Positions 1 through 13,645 of a DNA stretch of 64,000 nt are shown one piece after another (position 1 is the stretch's first letter; each line of letters begins with the position of its first letter). The translations under genes were made by a program, and so were the position numbers. The DNA comes from Ananas comosus. Taxonomy: Eukaryota > Streptophyta > Magnoliopsida > Poales > Bromeliaceae. The stretch lies in the NCBI RefSeq assembly GCF_001540865.1, contig NC_033626.1:14389422-14453421 (forward strand), written 5' to 3'. Below the pieces are notes generated by a model. It was given only the letters and a program-made list of their open reading frames with translations, searched no databases and had not been told where the DNA came from.

Positions 1-496
1 GCTGCTTGGCATTGTCGAAATTCTGCACGTAGTTGATGGCATCGTACCTGAATTTCTGCGTGGTCGGCAGCTTATCGGATCCGACGAGCTTCCGAACCTC
101 GGAGCGCAGTTTGTAGAAGATGTGGCGCAAGCTACCTTTGCTCTGGCGGCCGAGGACTGCAGTCTCCTCCTCGTTCATCTCGAGGTCGCCGGCGAAGGCC
201 GGCTTCCGCGAGAGGATCCAACGCCAGCCCAGATCCCACCAGCGCCGTATCGGAGCGGCCGTGAAGCCGAAGCCGAAGCCGCCGAGGACGGAGGGCATGG
301 ACTTGGACCTCCGGAAGGCCCATTCGGTAGAGGCCGAGGATATGGGCTGGATCTTGACCGAGAAGGAGGAGATCCGCTTCCTAAGGCCTATGAGGTGGGT
401 GTCCTTTTGGGCGCCTTGAGAAATTGGGAGGTCGTCTTTGAGTGGCATGCTCGGAAAGAACCTTCTCTTTTGGATGCTCTCCAGGAAGGTGGCCAT
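1..496 (-). CDS. Uncharacterised plant-specific protein, C-terminus off the window
   Basis: Read on the minus strand from an ATG at 496-494, an open frame of 165 codons continues to the window edge. The protein starts MATFLESIQKRRFF, has a basic, serine-rich N-terminal part (KSMPSVLGGFG near residue 75), then a Trp-rich stretch (RRWWDLGWRWILSRKP) and an acidic-to-basic segment (DLEMNEEE, then LRHIFYKLRSEVRKLVGSDK). From memory this Trp-rich block plus the 'FYKLRSE.RKL' block recurs in small plant proteins of about 170 residues with no known function; I cannot name a domain. No signal peptide or clear membrane span is seen. Upstream on the same strand the leader is a (CT)n tract (plus strand GA repeat at about 549-567). 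The gene may have only a few more codons. Forward-strand ORFs over this interval are shadows. Frame confidence is high; function is unknown. Confidence 0.75.
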   Translation of the reverse strand, partial: MATFLESIQKRRFFPSMPLKDDLPISQGAQKDTHLIGLRKRISSFSVKIQPISSASTEWAFRRSKSMPSVLGGFGFGFTAAPIRRWWDLGWRWILSRKPAFAGDLEMNEEETAVLGRQSKGSLRHIFYKLRSEVRKLVGSDKLPTTQKFRYDAINYVQNFDNAKQ

Positions 497-907
497 GCTA
501 ATCTAATGAAGCAGCACAAAGAGATCTAGAGAGATGAAACAAGGAGAGAGGGAGAGAGAGAGAGAGAGGTGACTCCTCCACCTCCTCTGCTCCTTTTGTT
601 GTTAGGAGGAGAAGAGGGGGAGCAGAGAGAGCAGCGACATAATGGTTCACAGCCTTGGACAGGCTGGTTTTATTGGTGTATGGAGTCGGGTGGGGGGCCA
701 TGAAGTGTTTTAGAGTTTCTTCTTTTGTTTTACCATTCTTTTTTTTTCTTTTTTTTCTTTTTTTTTGATGATTTTAAACCCATTTCCTAATAACGCACCG
801 GTGGAATTTTTGTGGCAATTTCTCAACTAGCTAGCTCATGGTGGCCCTTGATAGGTTGGCCTAAGCCTCGTGTATTGACTTAAATTGATCAGTATTTTGC
901 TCCGCGG

Positions 908-1058
908 ACTGATCATTCCTAGAGCAAGTGGCAAAGAGCTTGGTGATTGGTATTCGAAACCCAAGTTCAAATCCTAGTTGATTCACATTTCTAGCTAAAT
1001 TTATTTCTAAATGAAATAAACGAAACGGGTAGCTGTTACCTATCTCTAAAAAAAAAAA
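908..1058 (+). mobile_element. tRNA-derived SINE, copy A
   Basis: About 150 bp with a tRNA-like head: an A-box-like CTAGAGCAAGTGG and a B-box-like AAGTTCAAATCC, followed by a body (TTTATTTCTAAATGAAATAAACG), a GCGGGTAGC-type tail (here ACGGGTAGC) and a poly-A run. It is flanked by an imperfect 15-bp target duplication: TATTTTGCTCCGCGG at 893-907 and TATTATACTCCGCGG at 1059-1073. It matches the copies at 19797 and 49723 closely and a diverged one near 11985. Confidence 0.8.
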
Positions 1059-2077
1059 TATTATACTCCGCGGCGGAAGATTAGGTTGGATTGAGTCACA
1101 TTCGAAATGACGTGATAGTTAGTTGAGTCAAGTCATATTCGAAGTAGCGTGAGGCTGATTAAATCGAATTACAATCGAGATTCGTTAACGTTATACACTT
1201 TAAATGAATTGATTATATATTTCTAACCGTTCGAGTTTTTGGAATTAATAATTAGTGTCAACAATCCGACGTCATGCATCAAGTTGCATGCTGTCCTATT
1301 TTAAAGCTTACCTATGGTTCATAAAGCATTGTAAAGTAAACTGGTTTTGAAATTTGGTAGGAAGGCTCAATCAAGGTTGTCCGATCAACATTGGTTAATC
1401 AAACTCACTGAATTGAGCAAGCACCAGTGAATATTGGTGTGCTTCACCAATGTTGATCATGTAATTCTGGTCCTAAATTGGTTTCTGGTTGCTATCATTA
1501 GCCAGTGTTGGGCATACATCTCTTTAAAATGTTTAATTTTCAATTGCCTTTGACTATTTCACATTCACATGCATGAGATCATCGTGGGAGGAATCGCTCA
1601 GCTGGCAAAGCATATTTTATGGAAAAATAAAAAAGAAAAAAAAAGAGGGAAAAGAAAATATCTGAGGGCTCATGAAATGCGGATATTATATGTTGAAAAA
1701 TAGAGATGCGGTTGAAACATTCAGGTATTGTGTATTGGCTTGTTGTAATTGACTATGTTTTCCAGCTTTTAGAACCTATTCGCTTTTGATTCCTCAACCT
1801 ACTCATTGAACTGTATTCTCCAAAATTTGTCCTCGTTATAAATATTTATATTTATATTTCTGTAGAAAATTAAGTCTCATCTCTCTAGAAAAATTTTTAA
1901 AAAAATTTTAAAGAAAGAGAGAGAATTGTAGGTGAATCTAAACAAGTAGGATCAGCATTTTTCTTTTTCTTTTTTTTTTTTTTACGATCAATCAAATCGA
2001 GGTAAATATATATCATCGCTAATAAAAGAAGGCATGCATGCAAACATGATGGCCATTTCCTTCTTTTTTGGAAATTG

Positions 2078-2321
2078 TGTTAAGTATAAAAATATATGAA
2101 CTCCGTTCTTTATTATCTTAAATTTTTAAAGTATAAATTGTTTCACATGGTGTTAGAGTAGAAAGTTCTGAGTTCGAGTCACGTCAGAATTCTAACACTA
2201 TTAATTTTCTTTCATTTAATTCAAGTCCACGTCATAAGTCCTACAAGAAGTTTAAATATAAAAATATATGAACATCGTTTTTTAATAACTTTAACTTTTA
2301 AAATACAACGGTTATTTCACA
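2078..2321 (+). mobile_element. Decayed TRIM-like (miniature LTR) element
   Basis: Two related segments of about 70 bp, 2078-2147 and 2251-2321, both contain ATAAAAATATATGAAC and end in TTTCACA. The first starts TGTT and ends CA, as an LTR does. Directly after it (2148) is TGGTGTTAGAGTAG, which resembles the usual plant primer-binding site for initiator tRNA-Met (TGGTATCAGAGC, 9 of 12 positions). The roughly 100 bp between the repeats has no coding capacity. This arrangement fits a terminal-repeat retrotransposon in miniature. The alternative is a chance direct repeat around a tRNA-like B box. Confidence 0.5.
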
Positions 2322-3932
2322 GATTGAACATGTTTCCTCATGCAACAACTTTAACAAATTTTTTTTTTCTCTCTTTGGGAGTGTGTCATTATTATTTTAT
2401 TATGAGAGAATGGTAGTTCTCCATTTTGCTTTTTTTTTTTTTATATAAGATAGATTTAATTAAAAATATAAAATAATTAGACTTCAAATTTGTAATCTCG
2501 AATATTAATTATTAAATCGTTTATGCCTTGCGCTAGAAACCTCAGTGTGTTTTCTTTTTTTTTTTTTAATTAAGATCTCACAGATAATATACTTCGTTGT
2601 ACACTAACCACGGGAAAATAGGAGGGCGAATGAGTTGGTGCGTTTGTGACGGTGGGCCTTGAAGAGCTGTCGGCTGGAAAGTCCGCTTCCAAGAACATCT
2701 CCCCTCATCAGCCTCGTCTCTAATTCTTTCTTCTCCTTTTGCTTCTTCTCGCCGACACCTCCTGCATTTAATAAAAATAGAATAGGAAAAAGAAAAGAAA
2801 AAAGGGTTGTTAGGAAGAGGGGCCCATCAGTCTCCCACGTGTAAGAAGATGAGTGGCCAACAATTTGGTGGCGGTGATGGTGTTTAACCGGCCCTAACAA
2901 GGGTGCAGTTTTTTTTTTTTTTTTTTTTACAGTTCTATCTAGTGTTGGTGTAAAAAGTTTGGTTAATTATCAATCGAATAGGTCATTTAAAAAGACAAGG
3001 TTCGTCACAACGATTAACCGAGCCAGTGGTTGAGATTTATTTTGCCTAGACCATTAAATCGAACAATGCATAGAAATTTTCTACTCGCACGATCTGCAGA
3101 GTTTCGCTTCATCGATTGTGAGGTGTTATGTGCAGTTGTTTGACATTATACTTACATAAGCTAACAAGCACTATGGGTTGGTGACATAGTAGGTCCGTCC
3201 TTAAAGATCTTATTAATGTGGCCTGAAAAGGTCTGTGATGATTTGCATCACATCATCCCAAATGAGAATATCATTGCAATTTGTGAGTCTTCTCTGCTGT
3301 TAGGGTGGTTATGTCAAGTTACTGGGGCCCATTAATGGATTGTTTGAAGGCTTTGGAATTTTTAGTACATTACACCACAGATAAGGGTTGATCTGCCTTG
3401 ATTCCTACGTTTAACATGGATTTATGCTCACCTGCTGCTAATTCACTCGTTCTCCGTCAGTGCTCAACCCTGCAACACAAGTTCCCGCTTTTTCTAAAAT
3501 CTTAACCCTCTCATTCTCTCTAATCTCGACTCTACTTCTCTTTCTATTTCTTTAATTATGCTCTCTCTTTCTAATCTATATTATCTCTCTCTTTTTTCTA
3601 AAAAGATGTTGAAATTTCTTTATAGTATTATTTAAAATTAATTAAAAAAATAAATAAATTAATTATATATTTTTCGTAATCTTAAATAATATTAACTAAA
3701 TAATATGGCCGTACGAACCAAATACCGAAATACTATATTCCTAATACAGGAAGGATATCATTTTACTCCAAGTAATCTTTCATAGTGCGAACCAAACGCG
3801 TCCTAAAAGTAAAGAAATATAAAGGACGGCAATGAGTTTCTGAGGGGATAGATTTCAATTTGATTTTGGACATGTTTTACGAGGGTTACAATAATTTCCA
3901 ATAAAGCATTTTATCTAAGATAAGAGTAGTCA

Positions 3933-3936
<4 letters not shown>

Positions 3937-3973
<37 letters not shown>
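3937..3973. repeat. (CT)n microsatellite
   Basis: About 18 uninterrupted CT units followed by T-rich sequence. No gene start lies directly beside it, unlike several other GA/CT tracts in this window. Confidence 0.9.
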
Positions 3974-3978
<5 letters not shown>

Positions 3979-6017
3979 CTTTTTCTTTTTTTTGAAGACC
4001 TTTAAGTTGTGTTGCTTCGCATGGGCGTGGACTGGGCTAGGCCAGAAGCCCTATGGTTAGTCTCATTGGCTAATTCGTCGATCGAGTTGGGCCTAGTCAA
4101 ATTAGGTTTGTTGACTACGTTGTTGGGCCTATTTAAATCATTTGGGCTGCCGATGATATTTCAGGCAAGTGTGTGGAACTTCAATTGGAATATATATGCA
4201 TAGCGTCATATTTTGTTACCACTCTCTACCTCTCTCTCATACGCGCGCCGATACAAAAGACACACAGTGAGATTACATGACAAGAGAAATGCAGAATCAC
4301 CTCGTGCTTGTTGTATCATTTGTATGTTTTCATTTTGTATAGAGTTGTTCGCTTCGTATGAGATTTTTGTTTGATTGAGATAGTCACTCGATTGTCAAAA
4401 CTTTTTTACATTAGAAAAGTCAGTTTTTAGTTACCACAGTTGTCTCTTTACTGAACAAGCAATCATTCTGTTTTCTACACTAAAAAAAAAAGAAAAAAAA
4501 AGAAAAAAAAAAAAAGAGAAAAGAGAAATGAATATTTCTAAAGAGTTAATTACCAAATAGTTGAATTTCAGGTATTTTCCAATAAATAAATCTAGTGACA
4601 GGTGCCCCTCCTTTTCAGGATAATCTGCCACCATTTGTGCTTTTTAGATGATTAATCAATCATTTCCTCATCCACTTTCTAAAATAGTGTACGGCAGTTG
4701 AATGATGGTAATTATTTGTTAGTTAGTATTTGAGGATTGCCGATATACCCTTCACAACTTTCCGGCTTTTATACTTATCCTTCAAAAATTATTGTGCGCA
4801 AATCTATCATTCTAAAATATCAAATTATTTCAAAAAAACTTTCAAAATTGGGTAGAAAAATAGAAACTTTCAATAAATTTATTTGAAATAAAATTAAACA
4901 TGAAACTCGGTTACTTATTCAGGGGCACATAGGCAAGTACCTCTTATTTTTTTAAATGAGGTTGGTTTGTCTTCTTTTGTTTTTATTAGCAGGCTCAGTT
5001 GATAATAGATGCAGTACTCTCAACTCTAACTGCTACATTAGAACATGGTTAAAAATTTTTATGGAACCTATATGAAGAAATAGCACGTATCATTTCACTG
5101 CTGTTTGATCTGTCTTATACTTCCAGGTGGCAGGAGTTGAATTCAGCAATCGAGATACATGTGCTTTAAGATGATAAATAATTATCCACGAGCTTCAACC
5201 CAAAGGGTGTAAAATAAGAATCAAAGCTAATGCGTGCAAGATTAAAGTCCCCAACCAGCTTTAGATGTAGCTACACTGAGAAAATTATATTTATTTGTGT
5301 GCTGGATTAATACGGTCTTTATGGTTAAGGATGTGCTTTCAACTACAAAAACACGAAAAGATTAATTACTGGTGGGGCAAATCGAGTTCGGTGGTAGTCA
5401 ATGAGGCAACTAAGATGGAAGTTTCTCCCAACTAAGGCTTTTGTTTTTGTTTTTGTAATATGAAGCCTGATTAATATCTGGGCCTAGAGCTCACAAGTTA
5501 CTGCTACAGTTCCCCCAACATATATATTTTTAGTTGCTGCCAATTAAGTACCCACAAATTAAATGCAAAAAGGACCAAAATAAAAAGAACCGACGCAGCA
5601 GAAAGAGTTATGCATGGCTTGTAAAAAGATAATTGATAATGCTGGTCAATTATGACATCTAGAAGTCTAGAACTACATTAATTTGCTTTATCTGTTGACA
5701 AACTATCTGACACAATTCCCCAGTTTATTGAGTACCAAATAGCTTTTCAAGTTATTCAGCAAACAAAAATATCGCTAATCGTCCTTGAATTGTTGAAACA
5801 AAAAGCCAAATATTTGCAGCAGCAGTAGTTTCTTTGCTAAGCCAAAGAAGTTACAACTGCAGGTGCATAAAAAGAGGATTAAACTAAGTCATCCGGCAGC
5901 ACTTTAAACTGAAGCCTCTACCTTCCTGACCAACCTACAGGCCTTGCTGTGCTTTAGCCAGAAGCCCCAAACAATTGAAGTGCTTATTTTCTTTCAAGCA
6001 ACAAAGGTTGAAAAAGC

Positions 6018-6025
6018 TATATATA
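6018..6025 (+). promoter_or_regulatory. TATA box of the cysteine protease gene
   Basis: TATATATA lies 56 bp upstream of the ATG at 6081, a normal distance for a plant gene with a short leader. The leader that follows is pyrimidine-rich (CCTCTTCTTTGCACCTCCC). Confidence 0.6.
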
Positions 6026-6080
6026 GGCCTGCCTCTTCTTTGCACCTCCCTCATTGGCAAACTTGATTTCTATAACTCTC

Positions 6081-7598
<1,518 letters not shown>

Positions 7599-7937
7599 AC
7601 ATCACATGCCTGAATTATTCAACAAAAATATTATATGATGTCTATGTAGATTTCTCCAGATAATTCAAATAATCTACGAATTGTGCATTGTCAATCGGAG
7701 TGTATATTACTTATCGGGACGAATGTTAGTTTGTGAGGAGAAACAAAAAAAGATTATGCTCAGATTTAATCTACACACGAGAACCATAGGCAGTCAGCAC
7801 TTCGTAATATTCGCATAATGCCTCAATTAATTAATTAATCCAACAAATAAACCGATAAGAAACAATTGTCCTATAATTTTTTTTTTTCTTTTGCTCCCCC
7901 TTCTTTTGTTTTTTACATGTATACGTATGTACCTATC
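7599..7937. other. Short convergent intergenic gap
   Basis: This 339-bp AT-rich spacer separates the 3' ends of the convergent protease and phosphate transporter genes. It should hold both polyadenylation regions. I see no gene or repeat in it. Confidence 0.7.
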
Positions 7938-10900
7938 TTACAAGTCCGGAGAACGCCCACAAAGAGGCGAGTTGCTCCTATTCGACGGGCTCTTGGGCAC
8001 CTCGTTCCCGGTAACAACGATGCCCATCACCACCTCCTCCGCGTTCCCACCATTCTCGTTCTCCCTGTGCGTGCTTCCTCCTCCCTCGTTCTCCTCCAAC
8101 GACCTCATCTTCGTCTCCGGCGTAAACACATAGGTGTGCACCAAACCAACTACACAGACCCCCCCCAGTATGATCAGCGCGTACATCATCCCGATCCCCG
8201 GCTCGTAACCTTGCTGAATGTTGGCCCGGTTATTATCCTGCGATGCCCAGAGGAAACCGACGGCCCCGACAATCGCCCCGACCTTTCCGGAGGCGCCGGA
8301 GATGCCGTGGCAGGTGGACCGGAACCGGGCTGGGAAGAGCTCGGCGGGGAGGATGAAGGTGATGGTGTTGGGGCCGAAGTTGGAGAAGAAGAAGGTGAGG
8401 GCGTAGAGGACGATGAACCAGGCGTTGGTGTGGTCGTGCCAGTAGGCGTCGTAGGGGCCTGCAAGGGCGAAGAGGAAGACAGCCATGAAGGAGAACCCGA
8501 GCATCTGGATGGGGCGGCGGCCGATGCGGTCGATGAAGTACATCGTGGCGAAGTAACCCGGGATGGTGGAGGCGACCGCGATGATGGCCTGGAACTTGGC
8601 GACATTGTAGGCCTCCTGGTAGGCATTCACGTGGCTGGCGCGTTGGAACCAGGGCAGGTAGATTTGGGACTGGAATAAGGTGCTGCTGTAGTAGGGCACG
8701 TCCACAATGAACCACGCTGCCGCGCACGCGAACAGGTTGCGCCCATGGTAGCGCAGGAACTCGCGGGAGAAGAAGCCGTACGTCGATGTAGGGTGAGGAG
8801 GAGGTGGTGGCGGTGTTACCGAAGACGGAGAGTGGCGGAGTGCATCGGAGCCGTGGATGTCGAGGTCGAAGTCGCCCAGCACCCGCCCCATGTCGGCAGT
8901 GGCCTTCATCACGTCCTGCTCCACCAGAGCTGTGAACCTGCGCGGCAAGAGCAGATTTGAATGATTACCACGTAACCCGGCCGATTCAAATAGTTGGACA
9001 GGACATTCAAGGTTTCAGTTGGACCTGTTGAGAATTGCAGGACTAGTGCTTTGCCTGGGCACTCAATACACGAATCTACTGAACATGGTTTCGTCCGCAT
9101 TGAACTCGGAAACAAGTTGAACGTGTATATACTCGAACAGTCCATTCAAAGAACTCAAAGTTGACTGGTGAGACTTGGATCTAATTAGCATTGCCTAACA
9201 ACTACTCTGTTCCAAATGCTTTCGACACCTAGGTCTGCATTGTGTAATTAGCTTGTAAGAGGTGCCTAATTTTTTATGTTCTAGTGTGGATAATTTTACT
9301 CCGAGCAACGTGCAACTTGATGTAAAACTACAACTCCACAACTTGGCCTCTAGAAGGTCATCAGATTGTTCCATGTCCTGGGCTTCACAAAATAGACAAA
9401 GAAGGTATTCTTTACTAAAAGATTCCAATCACCTAAGTACTCAAAAAATTAAGCGTACTGACCACGAAAAGGCAGATGAGACCCCATATTCCAATAAATG
9501 TTCAGGATTTAAGTAATCAACTTAAGAACTTAAATAAGATGCGATGGCTCCTCCTAGGCTCCTATGGACAAACTTTTATTCGCCTAGACGGTATCACAAA
9601 AGAAGATTTCCGAAGCATCTTGCGATTCTCTGCATCCCTCGAGGACTGTTAGGGCATATTTGGTTCACCTATTTTAAACTATGGAATCAGAATGAAATTT
9701 ATTGATTCCGATAGTTGTCGTTTGTTTTATACGAATCGGATTCCGATTTTCATTCCACTCCGGAATGGGAATGGCCGAATCCATTTATGATCTAATCCGG
9801 CTTTGAATTTTGAATTGGCCCATTCCAAAGTAAACTATTCAAAATTCTCTTTCACTAACACCTACTTTATCTTCCTTCATCACTCTCCTCTCTCTTAATC
9901 AAAAGCATCTTTTAAAAATTCTAAATTTCCATTCCGATTCCATTCCAATAATAAACCAAATATTTTTGGATGATTCGTCATTTCATTTTTCATTCCAAAG
10001 CAATCCAATTTTATTTCTCATTCCTATTTCAATCGTGAACCAAACATGTCCTTAAGAGTAGTTTCAACCAGTTAATCTGCAATGCTTTGATTAATCACCC
10101 TAAATTGAGTTATCGCTTCTCTTTTCAATGTTCTTTACTTCTTTTCTTTCTTTAGAGTAACTTAACTTGCTATCCAGTTATGATGATCAGCTATAACACA
10201 TTTTAGCCGGTCTCTCCTCAAAAAGACCGAAAAAAGATAAATTTTACTACAAACAATATTAGAAGTTAATCCCTTAAATCTGATCCTGGTGCTATGCTTT
10301 GAGATAAAAGATGTTAACATCTGGAGCAGGGCACTTGCAGCTACCACACTGAAGAGGGAGGACAAATTTAGGCGAAAGGGAGGAAAAGGACTACAACTCT
10401 ACAAGCACAAGGGGGCTCAATGCATTCATTACTCAGATGAATTAGCTAATAATGATAATTATTATATGCATTACCTGGCAGTCTCCGGCATGGCCATCCT
10501 CCAGTAGTAGGTCAGCGCCGCCGGTATGGCGCCTATCATGAGTATGAGCCTCCACGCGAGGTCGGCCGCCTCAGGCGTGCGTAGTGGACTGATGTCCTCA
10601 GGGTTTGTCGCCCGATTGAACGCGGCCATGACCGCCATCGTGACGGCGGAGCTGGCCAGGATCCCGAACCCCTGCATCGAGAACACGGCCGCGATGAACG
10701 ACCCCCTCGTTCTCTTATTGGCGAATTCCGACATGATCGTGGCGGAGAGCGGGTAGTCCCCGCCGATGCCGATCCCGAGGAGGAAGCGGAAGAAGCAGAG
10801 GCTGCCGAGGACGCAGCCGCGGGTGCGGCATATGGAGAAGCCGCAGCCGAAGGAGCTGAAGACCATGAGGAGGAGGCAGAGGCCGTAGACGCGTCGGCGT

Positions 10901-11175
10901 CCGACCCGGTCGCCGAGCGCGCCAAAAACGAGCTGCCCAATCACGGTGCCGAGGAGGGCGATGGCGACGCTGGCGGAGACAACAACGGGAGGGGTCACGC
11001 CGGGGTCGCCGCCGATGGGCTCGTAGTAGATGCGGCCGATGAGCTTCATCACGGGGAGGATGCAGAAGAGGTCGTAGGAGTCGGTGAAGAGGCCCATCCC
11101 GGCGATGAGTATGGCCTTGAAATGGTAGAGCTGCGTGCGGGCGTGGTCCAGCGCCGTGAGCACCTTTAGAGACAT
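7938..11175 (-). CDS. PHT1 inorganic phosphate transporter, PT11/PT13 (mycorrhiza-associated) clade
   Basis: Two exons on the minus strand: 11175-10475 and 8937-7938, joined AG|G..., giving 566 residues. The chosen start ([19 protein letters not shown]) matches the usual PHT1 N-terminus; an in-frame ATG at 11214 would add 13 residues. It is a 12-span major facilitator proton/phosphate symporter of the plasma membrane. The PHT1 signature [13 protein letters not shown] is at residues 138-150, the MFS motif [11 protein letters not shown] near 88-98, and a hydrophilic loop rich in Pro (TPPPPPPHP) separates the halves. The second half ([54 protein letters not shown]) agrees with rice PT11/PT13, transporters that take up phosphate at arbuscules in mycorrhizal roots, rather than with the root-surface PHT1 group. 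Arbuscular expression is inferred from clade only. The 1.5-kb intron carries a MITE. Confidence 0.93.
9652..10051. mobile_element. Tourist-like (PIF/Harbinger) MITE in the phosphate transporter intron
   Basis: A 400-bp element bounded by TTA at 9649-9651 and 10052-10054. Its inverted ends are GGGCATATTTGGTTCAC on the left and, reverse-complemented, GGACATGTTTGGTTCAC on the right. The 3-bp TTA duplication and a terminus of the GGGCNTGTTTGGTT type are hallmarks of PIF/Harbinger MITEs. There is no coding capacity. It sits between the two transporter exons, away from the splice sites. Confidence 0.8.
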
Positions 11176-13645
11176 TCTCTCGAACACTCGGTGAGCGCGA
11201 TGAGTAGCTCCCAATTTTTGCCTCCGGGTGACGAAGCTAATGGAGCTGCGGCCGCAGAGCTATGATAGTTGGAATCGGATATAACTACCGTACATGCGAT
11301 TGTGAGGGTGCGTTGACATGGCAGAATTGAATGAATGGGAAGCGAGGGTGAGCTTTCCTGGAATTAGTTAATTTTAGATTCCGGAGAAGATGCTTACTGA
11401 GATTTGGTCTCGGATTTGAGCGCATAGCGTTCTTTGTTCCAAGGCCGAGGTGAGGATCCAGTGGTTGGAGGGTGCTTCCAATATGGTGCAAGAGGGTTTA
11501 TCGCGGGCCACGTGGAAGAAAGGAATGTGGCATGGATGAAGAACCACGTGAAAGGTGTTTGCCATTTTGGAGGCTGTGATGAGTTGTTGAATCAACCAAC
11601 GGAAGACAAGTCAAAGTGATTAGATGACAGTATTGGTTTGCTATTGGGCAAAGACTTGGAGAAATGAGCCAAGGTCTTCCTCCTTTCTAGAGACTTGAAA
11701 ATAAAGACTCGAAAAATATTATATTTTTCTCTTAAAAACTTAAATTATTAAAAAATAATATATTTATAAATTTTAATTAAATAAAAAATTTAAATAATGC
11801 TAAGAAACTTGCAGAATTAAATATTAAAAAAGCTACTCTCTTAAGGAAATTCAGAAAAAAATTAAATATTCAACACTCTTGTTTTAAGAGAAGTGTTGCA
11901 TGTAAATATTAAAAATACTGTTTTTGATAGTTTAAGTTTTTCGAAAAAAAATAACTGCTTCATATAACTCAATAGTTATCACAACGATCTATAGCGTAAG
12001 TGATAAAGAACCTAATAGTTGGTGTTTCAGATCTCAAGTTCAAAATCTAATCACTTTATATTTCTAATTAAATTTATTTTTAAAAAATAAGAATAAAGCA
12101 AGTATTATACCACCGTTCGCTAATAGTTGAAAATTTTAGAAAAAAAAATAATTATTTCATATAATTCAACAGCTAATGTTGCCGCTCACTCCATATCATA
12201 GTTTGGGGTGCTTCATGCCAACACAATTATTCTAATTCTTTAAAGTTCAAAAATCATAAAATAAAAATATTCTGAAATCTTCTCAAATACTGAAAGTGTA
12301 ACAATCTAGAGTGTCGATAGAAGGACAAAGACTAAGTAGAGAAGTATAATAATAAAGTAGAAAAAAATAAGAGAGCATGAACTGGGATCTTAACTACATC
12401 CATGAGGAGTTTAGTCCTTGAGAGGAAGGAATTACAGTATCTACGAAGTGAGAGGACGGAGGGATTTGGAGACTCTAAGTCAACGGATCGGGCAACGCCA
12501 GATGCATCAAAGCCCAACTTGAGGCCCACAATTCTCTTTATTTATTTCTTATTAACATTTACAGCTTAGTTCATATTTATCTGTTATTTACATTTTAGTA
12601 CTATGTATTGAGGGGTACAAAAAGCAAGTTGTAAACATTTTACAGTATTAACCAAATGAATTAATACTTTCTCTCTCTTCTCTCGTAAACCTCTACTCTC
12701 TCTTACCCCCTTCTCTCTATTTCCTTTTTTTTTTTTTTTTTTTCCTTCTCTCCTGCTCTATCTATCATTCTTATCGGCGACTAAGACTAAAAAAATTCTC
12801 TAGCAGCTGCAAATAGTCTGGAATATTATAAAAAGATAGTGACATAATCTTTACAAAAAAAATAATTCGAATACTTTATCAAAGGCAACAATAAAAATAT
12901 AGAACTACGATTTAAAGTACCTACGAATTTTCCAAATACTCAAAAGAGTATTAAAGCAATTGGGGGCTACTGGGCGGATGCATGCCCACATTTTCCGAGA
13001 TTTACTTCCGGGTCCTGCCTTGGGTAGGTGAGTGTAAGACTGGGATGTGGAGTGGTTATTGCGGCCTACAGACCGGACTTTCAACCTTTCTAGTCGCTTA
13101 AAAAATCTAAACTTTTATTTTATATTAGTTATATATAAGTGCAAATATTGCATCTCATTCAACCTACAAATTCACATAAAATTATTTGAGTTTTTAGTGA
13201 AAAAAAATTAAACTAGTGAAAGAATATAGACTATATAATGTATAAAATATAAAATTTATATCTAATTTGTAAGTATACTGATAGAATTACTTGTTATCAA
13301 AAATATAAGGAAAAATATTAGTACTTTTGTTATTTTTGTTAGGACAGTCGAAGAGTATCATTGATTGTTGTGTCTTATCCTCTATTTTTTTCCTTGCTTT
13401 GTATGTAGTGCTTGTTGTACTGTAACAGAAGAATTTGTCTATGTTTTCTTGCGTTAGGACAAAATTAGTATTATCATCTAGTAACTTTGTAAGGAAAAGG
13501 TACCACATGATCCTAGTGATGTTATTTAAATAAGTGCGTGCGAGAATTAAGGTAGCGAACATGGTAATACTATAACAAATGTGGCGTGGATCAGTTCTTA
13601 AATGATATGTTCAATTATATTGAAGGCAATATCTTAACATTCACT
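11176..13645. other. Intergenic region upstream of the phosphate transporter
   Basis: No gene is seen. The first 500 bp is the likely promoter of the minus-strand phosphate transporter. The rest is AT-rich and holds a diverged SINE (about 11985-12095), CT/T-rich tracts near 12670-12760 and short ORFs without recognisable content. I looked for a P1BS element (GNATATNC) just upstream of the start and did not find a convincing one. Confidence 0.6.
11985..12095 (+). mobile_element. Diverged SINE copy D
   Basis: The segment CTATAGCGTAAGTGATAAAG, then CTCAAGTTCAAAATCTAATC and TTTCTAATTAAATTTATTTTT, follows the order and spacing of the SINE copies at 908, 19797 and 49723 but with many changes and a lost tail. 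A locally similar AT-rich sequence (CATATAACTCAATAG and CATATAATTCAACAG) lies on both sides at about 11960 and 12157. Confidence 0.55.

Larger units (their letters stand above)
497..6080. other. Repeat-rich intergenic region
   Basis: No credible gene is seen in 5.6 kb. The stretch holds a tRNA-derived SINE (908-1058), a TRIM-like element (2078-2321), a long (CT)n run (3937-3973), many poly-A/T runs, and the promoter of the cysteine protease at its right end. A fragment ending at about 3804 (GCGAACCAAACGCGTCC) looks like one end of a Tourist-like MITE, but I found no matching left end. Short ORFs at 2604-2900 and 4009-4203 show no recognisable protein. Confidence 0.7.

Noticed and set aside
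3700..3805. Possible Tourist-like MITE ending GCGAACCAAACGCGTCC
   Set aside because: I could not find a matching inverted left end or target duplication.
6008..6019. Tracheary-element cis-element (TERE) in the XCP1-like promoter
   Set aside because: Only the 3' half (AAAGCTA) of the CTTNAAAGCNA consensus is present.
7866..8678. Forward ORF of 270 codons
   Set aside because: It is the complement of the phosphate transporter exon, with implausible Gly/Asp/Glu-rich composition; the minus frame encodes a conserved transporter.
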